Of a stretch of 64,000 nt of DNA, positions 27,530 through 37,247 are shown piece after piece. The notes under the pieces are model-generated. The model was given only the letters and a program-made list of their open reading frames with translations, did not search any database and was not told the origin of the DNA. The position numbers were made by a program, and so were the translations under genes. Positions within the stretch are counted from its first letter, which is position 1, and each line of letters begins with the position of its first letter. Source of the stretch: Paracoccaceae bacterium (GTDB lineage Bacteria > Pseudomonadota > Alphaproteobacteria > Rhodobacterales > Rhodobacteraceae); contig JALUYI010000023.1 in the NCBI GenBank assembly GCA_027013095.1, positions 124,001 to 188,000 on the forward strand, written 5' to 3'.

Positions 27530-28552
27530 ATGGGGTACAAAGTCGTCGTCGCCGGCGCCACGGGAAACGTGGGCCGCGAAATGCTGAACATTCTGGCCGA
27601 GCGCCAGTTTCCGGTGGATGAACTGGCAGCGCTGGCCAGCCGGAAATCTCTGGGCACCGAATGCAGCTTTGGCGACAAAACCGTGAAGACCGAAGACTTG
27701 GACACCTTCGATTTCACCGGCTGGGATATCGCCCTGTTTGCGGTGGGCTCGGAGGCCACCAAGACCTATGCCCCCAAGGCGGCCAAGGCAGGGTGTATCG
27801 TGATCGACAACTCGTCGCTTTATCGCTATGACCCTGAGGTGCCGCTGATTGTTCCCGAGGTCAACGCCGAGGCAATCCACGGCTATGCCAAAAAGAACAT
27901 CATTGCCAATCCGAACTGCTCGACCGCCCAGATGGTTGTGGCACTGAAACCACTGCACGACCGGGCGCGGATCAAACGCGTCGTGGTCTCGACCTACCAG
28001 TCGGTCTCGGGCGGGGGGAAGGCGGCGATGGACGAATTGTGGAACCAGACCAAGGGCATGTATGTGCCGGGCCAGGAGGTTGCGCCATCAAAATTTACCA
28101 AACAGATCGCCTTTAATGTCATTCCCCATATCGACGTCTTCATGGATGACGGCCAGACCAAAGAAGAATGGAAAATGGTCGCTGAGACCAAGAAAATCGT
28201 CGATCCCGAGATCAAGCTGACCGCAACCTGCGTGCGGGTGCCCGTCTTTGTCGGCCATGCCGAGGCGATCAATATCGAGTTCGAGGACGACCTTGACGAA
28301 GACGAGGCCCGCGAGATCCTGCGCGAGGCCCCCGGTATTCTGGTGGTCGACAAACGCGAAGACGGCGGCTATGTGACCCCGGCAGAATGCGTTGGCGATT
28401 TTGCCACCTTCATCAGCCGTATCCGGCAGGACCCGACGATTGACAACGGCCTGAACATCTGGTGTGTCAGCGACAATCTGCGCAAGGGGGCGGCGCTAAA
28501 CGCCGTGCAAATTGCCGAGGTTCTGGGGCAACGCGTGCTGAAAAAGGGCTAG
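27530..28552 (+). CDS. asd: Aspartate-semialdehyde dehydrogenase
   Basis: Reduces aspartyl phosphate to aspartate semialdehyde, the branch point to lysine, diaminopimelate, threonine and methionine. The 340-residue protein starts with the NADP-binding motif VVVAGATGNVGREML, has the catalytic Cys130 in ANPNCSTAQM, and SVSGGGKAAMDEL near 157. The C-terminal His/Arg region includes VRVPVFVGHAEA near 238. CAGGAG lies nine bases upstream of the ATG. It is convergent with the Hint gene, with only 17 bases between stops. Confidence 0.97.
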   Translation: MGYKVVVAGATGNVGREMLNILAERQFPVDELAALASRKSLGTECSFGDKTVKTEDLDTFDFTGWDIALFAVGSEATKTYAPKAAKAGCIVIDNSSLYRYDPEVPLIVPEVNAEAIHGYAKKNIIANPNCSTAQMVVALKPLHDRARIKRVVVSTYQSVSGGGKAAMDELWNQTKGMYVPGQEVAPSKFTKQIAFNVIPHIDVFMDDGQTKEEWKMVAETKKIVDPEIKLTATCVRVPVFVGHAEAINIEFEDDLDEDEAREILREAPGILVVDKREDGGYVTPAECVGDFATFISRIRQDPTIDNGLNIWCVSDNLRKGAALNAVQIAEVLGQRVLKKG

Positions 28553-28569
28553 GGCGCAAACCCGCGGAC

Positions 28570-29559
28570 CTACAACCCGACCATCGCCATTGCCTCGTGC
28601 GCCTTCAACGTCGGGCAACAGGTTTCGCCCAAGGCATCGGGATCCTCCGCCAACTCTGGAAACAGCGCAAACAATTCGGCGCGGGCGCTGTCCTCGACGC
28701 CGCGGATGGCCTCGGCCCCGGGGAAAAAGCTTTCGCTTTCCAGACCGTTGGAAAAGACGGTGCGATGCCGATCGAACATAAAGTGATAATAGGTCACTTC
28801 ATCGCTGGAATAATCGCGCGTGATATCCCGATCGTTCAAAAGATGCACTGCCGGGACCAGAACGCGCTCCTGCCCGAACAAAAGTTCGGCGCGCCAATCG
28901 TCGATTACGATCCGGTGCTGGGGCGAAACGATCAGATCACGCTCGGGCACGTTCTTGTAAAGGGCATCCTTGGCAATCAGAATCGGCCGGAAATCAGGGT
29001 TGTTTTTCATCTCCGCCGCCGTCACCAGACGCCGCGAAACCCAGCGTATCGGGTAATATTGGCCATCACCGCATTTCACCAGATCGCCGCAGTTGAGGTA
29101 TTCCACCGGGGTAATGCCTTGGGACGTCTCGATCATCGTGCCCGCACCAAAACAGGTGATATTGACCGACACGTCTCCGGTGTCGTTGGTGGAATGGGCG
29201 TCGATCTCCATCGAGTGGGTTTTGTCGTCAGAGCCGATATAGTTGATCGTGTAGACATCCCCCGCATGTGACCACGAGACCGCGCCGGATATGTCAAAGT
29301 GATCGCCTGCAGTCATGCTTTTGACCGAGACGCTAAAGTCGTCGTCAAACCCCTTGAGGTCGAAGGTGAAATCATCGTCGCCCCCGGGGCCCTGTCCGGG
29401 CTCGGTTGCAATACCACTGCCCCAGGACTGAAAGGTGACATGGGTCAGCGCCCCGCCATCGGTTACGGTCACATATTGGGTGTCATCCGGATTTGAGACA
29501 TGGTCGTGCCCGGAAAATTCGCCGTCCGTCAACGGAATAGACAGTGTCTCGGTGGTCAT
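28570..29559 (-). CDS. Hint-domain (Hint_2) protein
   Basis: A 329-residue protein with an N-terminal region (1-130) rich in Asp, Gly and Thr, then a Hint/intein-like domain from Cys136: CFGAGTMIETSQGITPVEYL, then DLVKCGDG and RWVSRRLV. The middle holds VPERDLIVSPQHRIVIDD and the later EVTYYHFMFDRHRTVFSNGL. This arrangement is common in Rhodobacteraceae, often as the C-terminus of secreted calcium-binding adhesins. Hint domains can self-cleave at the Cys. Here the N-terminal part is short, without haemolysin-type repeats, and no signal peptide is visible. Function unknown. Confidence 0.85.
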   Translation of the reverse strand: MTTETLSIPLTDGEFSGHDHVSNPDDTQYVTVTDGGALTHVTFQSWGSGIATEPGQGPGGDDDFTFDLKGFDDDFSVSVKSMTAGDHFDISGAVSWSHAGDVYTINYIGSDDKTHSMEIDAHSTNDTGDVSVNITCFGAGTMIETSQGITPVEYLNCGDLVKCGDGQYYPIRWVSRRLVTAAEMKNNPDFRPILIAKDALYKNVPERDLIVSPQHRIVIDDWRAELLFGQERVLVPAVHLLNDRDITRDYSSDEVTYYHFMFDRHRTVFSNGLESESFFPGAEAIRGVEDSARAELFALFPELAEDPDALGETCCPTLKAHEAMAMVGL

Positions 29560-29681
29560 CGGGATTCCCCCTTAACTCACAAACCGGAAATAAAAAACCC
29601 TAACGCAGCTTGATGCTACCGGTAAAGTTGGTGAGTTTCAGGGCGGAACCGTGGTAAGATGCGGCAATTATATGGCCGAAA

Positions 29682-30479
29682 TCAGGCCCCTTTGACGACG
29701 TTGGCCAGCACCAGAACATTCATGATCTGATCGAAATTCTCTGGCAGGCTGCTGTTTGCATTGGTCAGCCGAAAGCCTCGCAAGAGCGAGCTTGAGATCG
29801 ACTGAAGATCATCCGGGAAGCGTTGGAAAAACGCCCGAGCGGCGGTGAACAGATCCCATCCCTCGGGTTTCATCATGGCCTGTTCAAAATCTATCGCATA
29901 GAGCCGTTTGTCATCCCCAAGGATGAAATTCCCCAGCGCGTTGTCGTTGTGTGCCAAAGCCATATGCGCGGGCTCGGCTGATTTCAACAGCGATCCTTGC
30001 GCCGCCAGCAGCTCGTGATCAAAACCGGTTTCATAATTTGCCAGATAATCCGCCCAGCTCCCCTTGGCCGGTTTTCGCGGTGCAATCCCGGCCATCCGGC
30101 CAAACCACTGGCCCAGAAATTCACTGCGCTGCAGCAGATTATTGACGTCAAGATCCCGCTCAAAGGGCGCCCCCGGAATGAAGCGGGTCAGAATGGCCCG
30201 GTCCCGCTCGGAAACCAGCAAAAGTTTTGGCACATCAAGGCGCTGCAAGCCCGCCAGAGCCCGGTGTTCGCGCGAAAAGGCCAGTCGCCCCTCGAGCGAA
30301 TCGGAAAAGAGTTTCACAATGCCCTCTTTATCCCCGACACTCAGCCGCAGCGTTTTCGCATGGTCCGCCGACTTCAGCGCCACTGCCTCGAGAGATTTTT
30401 CGGTGCGCTCGGGACGCAAAGCGGCAGCGATCGCATCCGCCAGCCGGCTTAGAACCTTTTGCGGGTCAATGTCTGCCAC
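29682..30479 (-). CDS. Aminoglycoside phosphotransferase/choline-kinase-like protein
   Basis: A 265-residue protein kinase-like fold. The catalytic loop reads LAHNDNALGNFILGDDKRLY near 188 (HxDxxxxN type) and the metal-binding motif is AIDFEQAMMKPEGWD near 208. These match the APH superfamily, in which small molecules or sugars are phosphorylated. The N-lobe is short and lacks an obvious glycine loop. Substrate unknown; nothing suggests antibiotic resistance specifically. It lies eight bases downstream of the membrane winged-helix gene on the same strand, so the two are probably co-transcribed and may act together in signalling. Confidence 0.75.
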   Translation of the reverse strand: MADIDPQKVLSRLADAIAAALRPERTEKSLEAVALKSADHAKTLRLSVGDKEGIVKLFSDSLEGRLAFSREHRALAGLQRLDVPKLLLVSERDRAILTRFIPGAPFERDLDVNNLLQRSEFLGQWFGRMAGIAPRKPAKGSWADYLANYETGFDHELLAAQGSLLKSAEPAHMALAHNDNALGNFILGDDKRLYAIDFEQAMMKPEGWDLFTAARAFFQRFPDDLQSISSSLLRGFRLTNANSSLPENFDQIMNVLVLANVVKGA

Positions 30480-30487
30480 GGCGCACC

Positions 30488-31198
30488 TCAGATCATCTTG
30501 ATGACATCCTTGTCTATGGACAGCATATACCCCTTTCGGCTGATTGTCTTTATCAGCAATTCAGATACCAGTTGATTTCCCAGCGCGTCCCGCAACCGCT
30601 TGATTCGGGTGGCCCCGGCGGCCTCCTCGCAATCGCTCTTGTCCTTGCCGGTAATCATGGCCTCAAGGTCAACGCCGGAAATGAACTCATCGTCCATGCG
30701 TGCTTCGGCCAGAACGGCCAGCGCCTCAAACAGCGCGCCAGAGAGGGAAAACTCCATATTGTTGATGTAAACGACCGATTCATCGCGGCTGACGATAAGG
30801 CTGTTGATCTGGATGCCAGCGCGCTCGATCTCGGACATGCGGCGGTTCATTGAAAGGATGTTCAGTAGAAAGACCAAGGCAGCGATCAGGATGGCGGCCG
30901 AGAAGACCAGCAAAACAAAGATGACAATCCGATACGAGGTCAGCGTGTCGGCAAAGGCGGTGCCGGACTGGGCCAGAATCTCGAGCAGCTTGATCTCGGC
31001 CCCCGAGGTCAGATTGTCGTTTTGGACAAAGATTTTCTCGACCCGGTTGTTAAAGGCATTGGCATCGGGCAGGGTGTAAAACAGCACGACTGCCGCGATG
31101 ATCAAAATTGCAATGATCACGGCGACGCCGATGGTTACGGTGGCGTTCCCGCGACCGAAAATGCGCTTTTTAATATTTGAGGTAGAAACGCCCTGCAC
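30488..31198 (-). CDS. Two-helix membrane protein with cytoplasmic winged-helix domain
   Basis: A 236-residue protein with an unusual layout. Residues about 20-42 (VTIGVAVIIAILIIAAVVLF) and 90-113 (IVIFVLLVFSAAILIAALVF) are membrane helices with a loop of about 45 residues between them. The C-terminal 120 residues resemble an OmpR-type winged helix (LSGALFEALAVLAE, then AGATRIKRLRDALGNQLV and ISRKGYMLSI). This is the reverse order of ToxR/CadC, which have the winged helix first. It may be a membrane-anchored regulator. It overlaps the 3' end of the upstream small gene by 29 bases and precedes the kinase-like gene. Confidence 0.7.
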   Translation of the reverse strand: MQGVSTSNIKKRIFGRGNATVTIGVAVIIAILIIAAVVLFYTLPDANAFNNRVEKIFVQNDNLTSGAEIKLLEILAQSGTAFADTLTSYRIVIFVLLVFSAAILIAALVFLLNILSMNRRMSEIERAGIQINSLIVSRDESVVYINNMEFSLSGALFEALAVLAEARMDDEFISGVDLEAMITGKDKSDCEEAAGATRIKRLRDALGNQLVSELLIKTISRKGYMLSIDKDVIKMI

Positions 31199-31463
31199 TT
31201 CGTTGCCTTTGACTCAGTCCTTCCGGTCCGAATACAGACATAACATTAAGAAGCGTCCATCCGCCAACACTAATCCGCCGCGCAACGTTATTGCGGATTT
31301 TTGCGCGGTTGCCGCAGATAGCATTTGGCAGCTTGATCACCCCATAGTGCAGTTGCAGGGGGGCCGCCTTTTTGGCCTTGTAATCGGCATAACAGGCGGC
31401 ATTGGCCTGTGGCACCGCTGCCAGCGCCAGTATGAGGGTGGTGACAAGTTGAATTTTCATCAT
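31170..31463 (-). CDS. Small secreted protein, conserved in Rhodobacteraceae
   Basis: A 97-residue protein with a signal peptide MMKIQLVTTLILALAAVPQA cleaved after ANA, leaving a mature domain that begins ACYADYKAKKAAPLQLHYGV. The end reads GGWTLLNVMSVFGPEGLSQR. I have the impression of a conserved Rhodobacteraceae periplasmic family with these motifs, function unknown. Two mature cysteines could pair. Two adjacent Met codons make the exact start uncertain by one codon. It overlaps the following membrane winged-helix gene and probably heads that operon. Confidence 0.75.
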   Translation of the reverse strand: MMKIQLVTTLILALAAVPQANAACYADYKAKKAAPLQLHYGVIKLPNAICGNRAKIRNNVARRISVGGWTLLNVMSVFGPEGLSQRQRSAGRFYLKY

Positions 31464-31554
31464 GTGATCAATCCGTTCATGGCCTCTGCTGACAATAGGG
31501 CCGATCCCTTCTGATATTCAATAACAAGTGCAAAATCGGCGTCATGAACCGCGT

Positions 31555-31569
31555 GTTATCCGATAACAT
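31555..31569. promoter_or_regulatory. Operator-like 7-1-7 palindrome
   Basis: TGTTATC-C-GATAACA is a perfect seven-base inverted repeat around one base. It lies in the 245-base divergent gap (31464-31708) between the small secreted protein gene (minus) and the His/Arg-rich secreted protein gene (plus), about 90 bases from the first and 140 from the second. It is shaped like a GntR or LacI type operator. Nothing else in the gap is recognisable. Confidence 0.4.
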
Positions 31570-31708
31570 CCAGTCGATATTGCCTAACTTTCCAGCCGCC
31601 GGGCAGGGTCCACCCATCGGCACCGCCAACATGTTTCACCGCAGATGGCACGCCTTCTCAACCGGCCAGATGCGGCCCTGAAATCACGACGAAAAAAGGA
31701 CCAGACCC

Positions 31709-32128
31709 ATGAAACCCAAAATGATCAAAACCCGCACGATTGCTCTTGTCACCGCGACCGCGCTTTCACTGACCGCGGTATCCGCGACGCAGACACAGGC
31801 GAACGAAACCGATAACATCGTCCGCTTCATTGTTGGCGCTGCCGTCATCGGCGCGCTGGTCAATGCCGCAAACAACAGCAACCGCCACGCCCCGGCCCCG
31901 GTGACCCGGCGGTATGATCCCGACCCCGATCCGGTCTATCAACCCGCCCCCGTGTATCATCCCACGCGCCACGTCGTTCGAGCCCGGGATCACAAGCCAA
32001 ACCGCTGCCTGTTCCAGCGCTGGAGCCGCCACGGGTGGAAACAGTTCTACGGGCGCAAATGCATGATCCGCCACGGCTGGTCGCGTGACAACCGCGGCTG
32101 GTACCAGACCCGCGTGGCCTATTGGTAA
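31709..32128 (+). CDS. Hypothetical secreted basic protein
   Basis: A 139-residue protein with a signal peptide of about 32 residues (cleavage near TQTQA) and a short hydrophobic stretch NIVRFIVGAAVIGALVNAA just after it. Then comes a Pro/Tyr linker and a C-terminal region rich in Arg, His and Trp (RWSRHGWKQFYGRKCMIRHG). Two cysteines in that tail could form a disulfide. Similar short secreted proteins occur in Roseobacters; function unknown. A terminator follows 74 bases after the stop. Confidence 0.7.
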   Translation: MKPKMIKTRTIALVTATALSLTAVSATQTQANETDNIVRFIVGAAVIGALVNAANNSNRHAPAPVTRRYDPDPDPVYQPAPVYHPTRHVVRARDHKPNRCLFQRWSRHGWKQFYGRKCMIRHGWSRDNRGWYQTRVAYW

Positions 32129-32202
32129 GGCGCCGGGATCCGGCAGGTGTTTTTTCCCTCGGTTCCCGTGTTCCTCGTCTGACACCTGCATCCCGACACC
32201 CG

Positions 32203-32237
32203 AGCGGGGCGGCCCTGACGCTGCCCCGCTTTTTTTG
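32203..32237 (+). terminator. Intrinsic terminator before rnhB
   Basis: AGCGGGGC and GCCCCGCT arms with a 12-base loop are followed by seven T residues. It ends the transcript of the secreted basic protein gene. Confidence 0.85.
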
Positions 32238-32287
32238 GAGGCCTTTTCGGGCTTCCCCGGACGGAACAAATTTGCCACTGTGCGGGC

Positions 32288-32920
32288 ATGGTGAAGGCAA
32301 CACAAAAGCCGGATTTCTTGCATGAGAGGCGCGCCATCGCTGCCGGAACCTGTCCAGTGGCCGGGGTGGACGAGGTCGGGCGCGGTCCATTTGCCGGCCC
32401 GGTTACGGCGGCCGCCGTTATCCTTGACCCCGACAACATCCCGCCTGGCCTTGCGGATTCCAAAAAGCTGAGCGCGGCGCAACGCGCGCACCTGTTTGAC
32501 ATAATCAAGGCCAGTTCGGCAACCGCGGTCGCCCATGCTTCGGTGGCCGAGATCGACCGCCTCAATATTCTCAATGCCAGCCTCCTTGCCATGCGCCGCG
32601 CGCTGGCCCGACTGAGCCCGGCGCCCGGCCTTGCCCTGATCGACGGCAACCGTCTGCCGGAGCGCCTGCCCTACCCGTCGCAGGCCATCGTCAAAGGCGA
32701 TCAGCGCGTGGCCAGCATCGCCGCCGCCTCGATCATCGCCAAGGTCTGCCGGGATCGCCTAATGCAGGATCTGGCGCGGCAATTTCCCGGCTACGGTTGG
32801 GAGAAAAACGCGGGGTACGGAACGAAACAGCATATTGCGGCGCTGAAATCTCTGGGCGTGACCCCACATCATAGACGATCGTTCAAGCCCATCCACAATA
32901 TCTTGTATCAAGAGAAATAA
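32288..32920 (+). CDS. rnhB: Ribonuclease HII
   Basis: Removes RNA from RNA-DNA hybrids, especially single ribonucleotides in DNA. The 210-residue protein has the catalytic Asp28-Glu29 in [25 protein letters not shown] near 58, LALIDGN near 115, and [19 protein letters not shown] near 135 with the fourth acidic residue in CRDRLM. The C-terminal [15 protein letters not shown] completes the family pattern. It is followed by ccrM 90 bases later, an order common in alphaproteobacteria. Confidence 0.96.
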   Translation: MVKATQKPDFLHERRAIAAGTCPVAGVDEVGRGPFAGPVTAAAVILDPDNIPPGLADSKKLSAAQRAHLFDIIKASSATAVAHASVAEIDRLNILNASLLAMRRALARLSPAPGLALIDGNRLPERLPYPSQAIVKGDQRVASIAAASIIAKVCRDRLMQDLARQFPGYGWEKNAGYGTKQHIAALKSLGVTPHHRRSFKPIHNILYQEK

Positions 32921-34120
<1,200 letters not shown>

Positions 34121-34175
34121 ATTCCGCCGGTACCTGCGGCCTGTCTGTCGAGGCCAATGCCAAAGGTGCACCCTG

Positions 34176-34205
34176 CCCCGCCCCGATCGGCGGGGTCTTT
34201 TTTTG
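34176..34205 (+). terminator. Intrinsic terminator after ccrM
   Basis: CCCCGCC and GGCGGGG arms with a six-base loop are followed by TCTTTTTTT, 55 bases after the ccrM stop. Confidence 0.85.
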
Positions 34206-34246
34206 CGGCTTTCGACACAGGGCGCCGTTGCGTCAGGCACGCCGCA

Positions 34247-35386
34247 TTAACTGGCCCCTTTGGGCATCGGTGTCCGGGCCGTCTTGTAGGCGGACCAATC
34301 CACGATCTCGGGATAGTAAAGAGCCCGCCAGCGCCGCACCCGTGGGTTCATCAGCCGCCGCCACAGCGGCGGGATCAGGGCAATCGCTGTGGCAACCGGA
34401 TAGCCATAAGGCAACTGCGGGGCCTGTGCGTCGGTATAGTTTTGCAGCAGGGGAAAGCGCCTGTTGGGTCGGTAATGATGATCAGAGTGGCGCTGCAAAT
34501 TGATCAGCAGCCAGTTTGTGGCCCGATAGGCGGCATTCCATGAATGATGCGGCTGCACATGCTCATACCGGCCTTCCCCCAAATATTTGCGCGTCAGGCC
34601 GTAATGCTCGACATAATTCACCAGCTCCAACTGCCAGACCGCCACCAGTGCCTGAAAGGCAAACAGTCCCACGCCCTGCCATCCCCCGATCAGGGCCGCC
34701 GCGGCCAGCATCGCCGCCTCAAGGGCAGCGTAGCGCCAGAATGGGTTTGCCCAGTCGGATACACGGCGCCCCTTGCGCAACAGCCGCGCCCTCTCTGCCC
34801 GCCAGGATGACCGCAGGCACCCTAGCAGAACCCGCGGGAAAAACCGATGGAAGCTCTCGTTATAACGCGCCGTAACGGGGTCGCGCGGAGTACCGACATA
34901 ACTGTGATGAACCAAAAGGTGCTCGGAGCGGAAATGCCCGTAGAGGACGCTGGCCATCAGGATGTCACCAAGCCAGCGCTCGACGCGCCCCTTTTGGTGC
35001 ATCATTTCATGGGCATAATTGATCCCGACGGTTCCCGAGGATATGCCGATCCCGAACATCAGGAATATTTCCTCCCACCAGTGATAGGCCCCGTGGGTGG
35101 CAATCCAGACCCCACCGAAAATGAGGGCCAACTGCATGGGAAGCCATATCAGCGTAACCAGCCGATACCAGAACAGGCGCTCGTCCGGTATTTCGGGGTC
35201 GGCGTTCTCGCCATAAGGGCCGGTCAGGCGATCTAGAATCGCAAACAGCCCCCAAGTATAGAGCGGGGTTACCAGCAGCCAGCCCCCACCGGCCCAAGCG
35301 CCAAACAAAAGGATCGGCGGAAACGTCATTGACAGCCAGAAGGGGAACGCAGGTTCGGGCAGCGCCTTTTCCTTGCCTGTCACCAT
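34247..35386 (-). CDS. AlkB-like membrane di-iron alkane/fatty-acid hydroxylase
   Basis: Integral membrane non-haem di-iron hydroxylase of 379 residues with about six membrane helices. Histidine boxes are NYAHEMMHQ, SEHLLVHHSYVG, LQRHSDHHYRPNRR, and the NYVEHYGL motif, the set that marks the alkane 1-monooxygenase family. The second box is HLLVHH rather than the EHxxGHH of classic terminal alkane hydroxylases, so the substrate might be a different aliphatic chain. No rubredoxin or rubredoxin reductase gene is nearby. It is convergent with ccrM. Confidence 0.85.
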   Translation of the reverse strand: MVTGKEKALPEPAFPFWLSMTFPPILLFGAWAGGGWLLVTPLYTWGLFAILDRLTGPYGENADPEIPDERLFWYRLVTLIWLPMQLALIFGGVWIATHGAYHWWEEIFLMFGIGISSGTVGINYAHEMMHQKGRVERWLGDILMASVLYGHFRSEHLLVHHSYVGTPRDPVTARYNESFHRFFPRVLLGCLRSSWRAERARLLRKGRRVSDWANPFWRYAALEAAMLAAAALIGGWQGVGLFAFQALVAVWQLELVNYVEHYGLTRKYLGEGRYEHVQPHHSWNAAYRATNWLLINLQRHSDHHYRPNRRFPLLQNYTDAQAPQLPYGYPVATAIALIPPLWRRLMNPRVRRWRALYYPEIVDWSAYKTARTPMPKGAS

Positions 35387-35509
35387 AAAACTCCCGTCCT
35401 TTGGTCCTGTGACGCGCCGCCGTCGTCGTCCCTGATCCTCTGGATGCTATACGAAGTCCGCCCTCACGACAACATTTCGGCCTCGATCTCTGCCGCGGGA
35501 CATGGCGGA

Positions 35510-36619
35510 TCAAACCGGATCAAACGCATTTTTCGCCAAATCGTAAACCTTTCGCATCAGCGTTGGCAGATCCTCGCGACAAAACTCTTGCTCAGGCACG
35601 AATTTTCCCACCCGGGGGACCACGTCCGTGGCCACCTTGCCAACCCTGACCCTGAGGCTCAGGTGAAAATGGGTAAAGCTGTGGCGAACCTCATCCGGCA
35701 GTTCGCGCCAGTCCGCCTCAAGTGGCGCGCAGGAGTCTGTCAGGTCGGCCCCGTCCTCATCCTTATCCCAGGTGCTGCCGGGCCAGCCGACCATCCCGCC
35801 CAGCATCCCCGTTCCCGGGCGTCTTTCCAGCAACAAGGCTCCATCCTCGCGTCGGGCAACAAACACCGCCCCGCGTCGGTGGGGTTTGGCCGCCGAGCGG
35901 CGGCGATAGGGCAAATCTGGCGCAATCCCGCGGGCCCGAGCGGCGCAGTCCCGGCAAAGCGGACAGCCCGCACAATTCACTCCACGCGGCGTGCAGACAG
36001 TGGCGCCAAGGTCCATGACCGCCTGTGCATAATCGCCAGCGCGCATCTCTGGGGTATGACGCTGGGCAAGGGCGCGAAGTGCTGCCTTGGCCTCCGGCAA
36101 AGGGGTCGTGACCGCGTGGTAGCGGGCCATCACGCGCTCGACATTGCCATCCACGACCGTCTCGGGGGCGTCATAGGCAATGGCAGCAATGGCGGCAGAC
36201 GTGTAGGGGCCAATCCCCGGCAAGGACTGCAACCCGGCACGGGTTTTCGGAAACACGCCGTCGTGATGCGCAGCGAGCGCACGCGCGCATTTCAGCAAAT
36301 TTCGCGCCCGAGCGTAATATCCCAATCCAGCCCAAGCCGCCATAACCTCGGCCTCGTCGGCATCGGCAAGCACGAAAATATCGGGCCAGCGCCGCGTAAA
36401 GGCGTAAAAATAAGGGACCACGGCAGCAACGGTGGTCTGCTGCAGCATGATCTCGGACAACCAGACGCGGTAGGGATCAGGGCGCTCACCGGCCTTGCGC
36501 CGCGCCGGAGACACCCGCCACGGCAGATCGCGCGCCGCGCCATCGTACCACGCCAGAAGCCGCGCCCAGATCAGCGGGTTTTTGTCACACAATATTTTTG
36601 CCTCATTTTGTGTTAACAT
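35510..36619 (-). CDS. mutY: A/G-specific adenine glycosylase MutY
   Basis: Removes adenine mispaired with 8-oxoguanine. The 369-residue protein has EIMLQQTTV (catalytic Glu) near 50, the helix-hairpin-helix LPGIGPYTSAAI near 130, and VVDGNVERVMARY with the catalytic Asp near 151. The 4Fe-4S ligands sit in CTPRGVNCAGCPLCRDC. A C-terminal NUDIX-like domain (GAVFVARREDGALLLERRPG) reads 8-oxoG. The start MLTQNEAK at 36619 gives normal length; an open frame to 36871 overlaps the divergent DciA-like gene and is not supported. Confidence 0.95.
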   Translation of the reverse strand: MLTQNEAKILCDKNPLIWARLLAWYDGAARDLPWRVSPARRKAGERPDPYRVWLSEIMLQQTTVAAVVPYFYAFTRRWPDIFVLADADEAEVMAAWAGLGYYARARNLLKCARALAAHHDGVFPKTRAGLQSLPGIGPYTSAAIAAIAYDAPETVVDGNVERVMARYHAVTTPLPEAKAALRALAQRHTPEMRAGDYAQAVMDLGATVCTPRGVNCAGCPLCRDCAARARGIAPDLPYRRRSAAKPHRRGAVFVARREDGALLLERRPGTGMLGGMVGWPGSTWDKDEDGADLTDSCAPLEADWRELPDEVRHSFTHFHLSLRVRVGKVATDVVPRVGKFVPEQEFCREDLPTLMRKVYDLAKNAFDPV

Positions 36620-36674
36620 GCTGGTAACCAATCCCGATGCCGCTAGAATGGCGTCGCAGAAGATCTGGATGAGC

Positions 36675-37235
36675 ATGACGCAGCGCGCCCGAAATACCAG
36701 CAAAAACGGATCCGCCACCCGACGCGGGCACGGATTTATGCAAACTGGCGGCATTTTGCAATCACACATCCGCAAGGCCAGCGAAAAACGCGGCTTTGTC
36801 GAGACCCGCCTGCTGACCCACTGGCGAGAAATCGTTGGCGCCGAGACAGCGGCAATGGCACGGCCCATCAAGGTTGCCTACGGGCGAAAAGGCTTTGGCG
36901 CGACCCTGACCCTGCTGACCAACGGCGCCAACGCGCCCATCCTGCAGGCCGAAAGCGCCAAGATCCGCGAGCGCGTCAACGCCTGCTATGGCTATGCGGC
37001 GATCTCTTTGATCCGTATCACGCAGACCTCGGAAACCGGCTTTGCAGACGCACAGACCCCTTATGATCCGCCCTCCGGGCCCTGCCCCGGGCAACAGCGC
37101 GATCCCCGCGACATCGCCCGGATAACATCGGCGGTTTCAGGGACAGTATCAGGCGTAAAGAACGATTCTCTCAGATCCGCTCTTGAGGTGCTTGGGCAAA
37201 ACATTCTATCCCATCGTCAACGCAAACAGACATAA
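36675..37235 (+). CDS. DUF721 (DciA-like) protein
   Basis: A 186-residue protein with a DUF721 domain in its N-terminal half: RLLTHWREIVGAETAAMARP, then TLLTNGANAPILQAESAKIRERVN. DciA proteins of this family help load the replicative helicase in bacteria lacking DnaC. The C-terminal half is low in structure. The start near 36675 (MTQRARNTSK) is a guess among two ATGs six bases apart; open sequence upstream to 36495 overlaps mutY. It is followed 12 bases later by the DsbA-like gene. Confidence 0.8.
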   Translation: MTQRARNTSKNGSATRRGHGFMQTGGILQSHIRKASEKRGFVETRLLTHWREIVGAETAAMARPIKVAYGRKGFGATLTLLTNGANAPILQAESAKIRERVNACYGYAAISLIRITQTSETGFADAQTPYDPPSGPCPGQQRDPRDIARITSAVSGTVSGVKNDSLRSALEVLGQNILSHRQRKQT

Positions 37236-37247
37236 AGGTGTATCCTC

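Noticed and set aside
29682-30479. The APH-like protein as an antibiotic-resistance gene
   Set aside because: Only the general kinase motifs are present; context and N-lobe do not match known aminoglycoside phosphotransferases.
31560-31600. CGATATTGCC on the plus strand as a further leader element copy
   Set aside because: Only the distal half matches; there is no CTTTCAAG at the fixed 14-base spacing.
35510-36871. Extended mutY with an 84-residue N-terminal addition
   Set aside because: The added part overlaps the divergent DciA-like gene, has no homologous feature, and an ATG at 36619 gives the normal MutY length.
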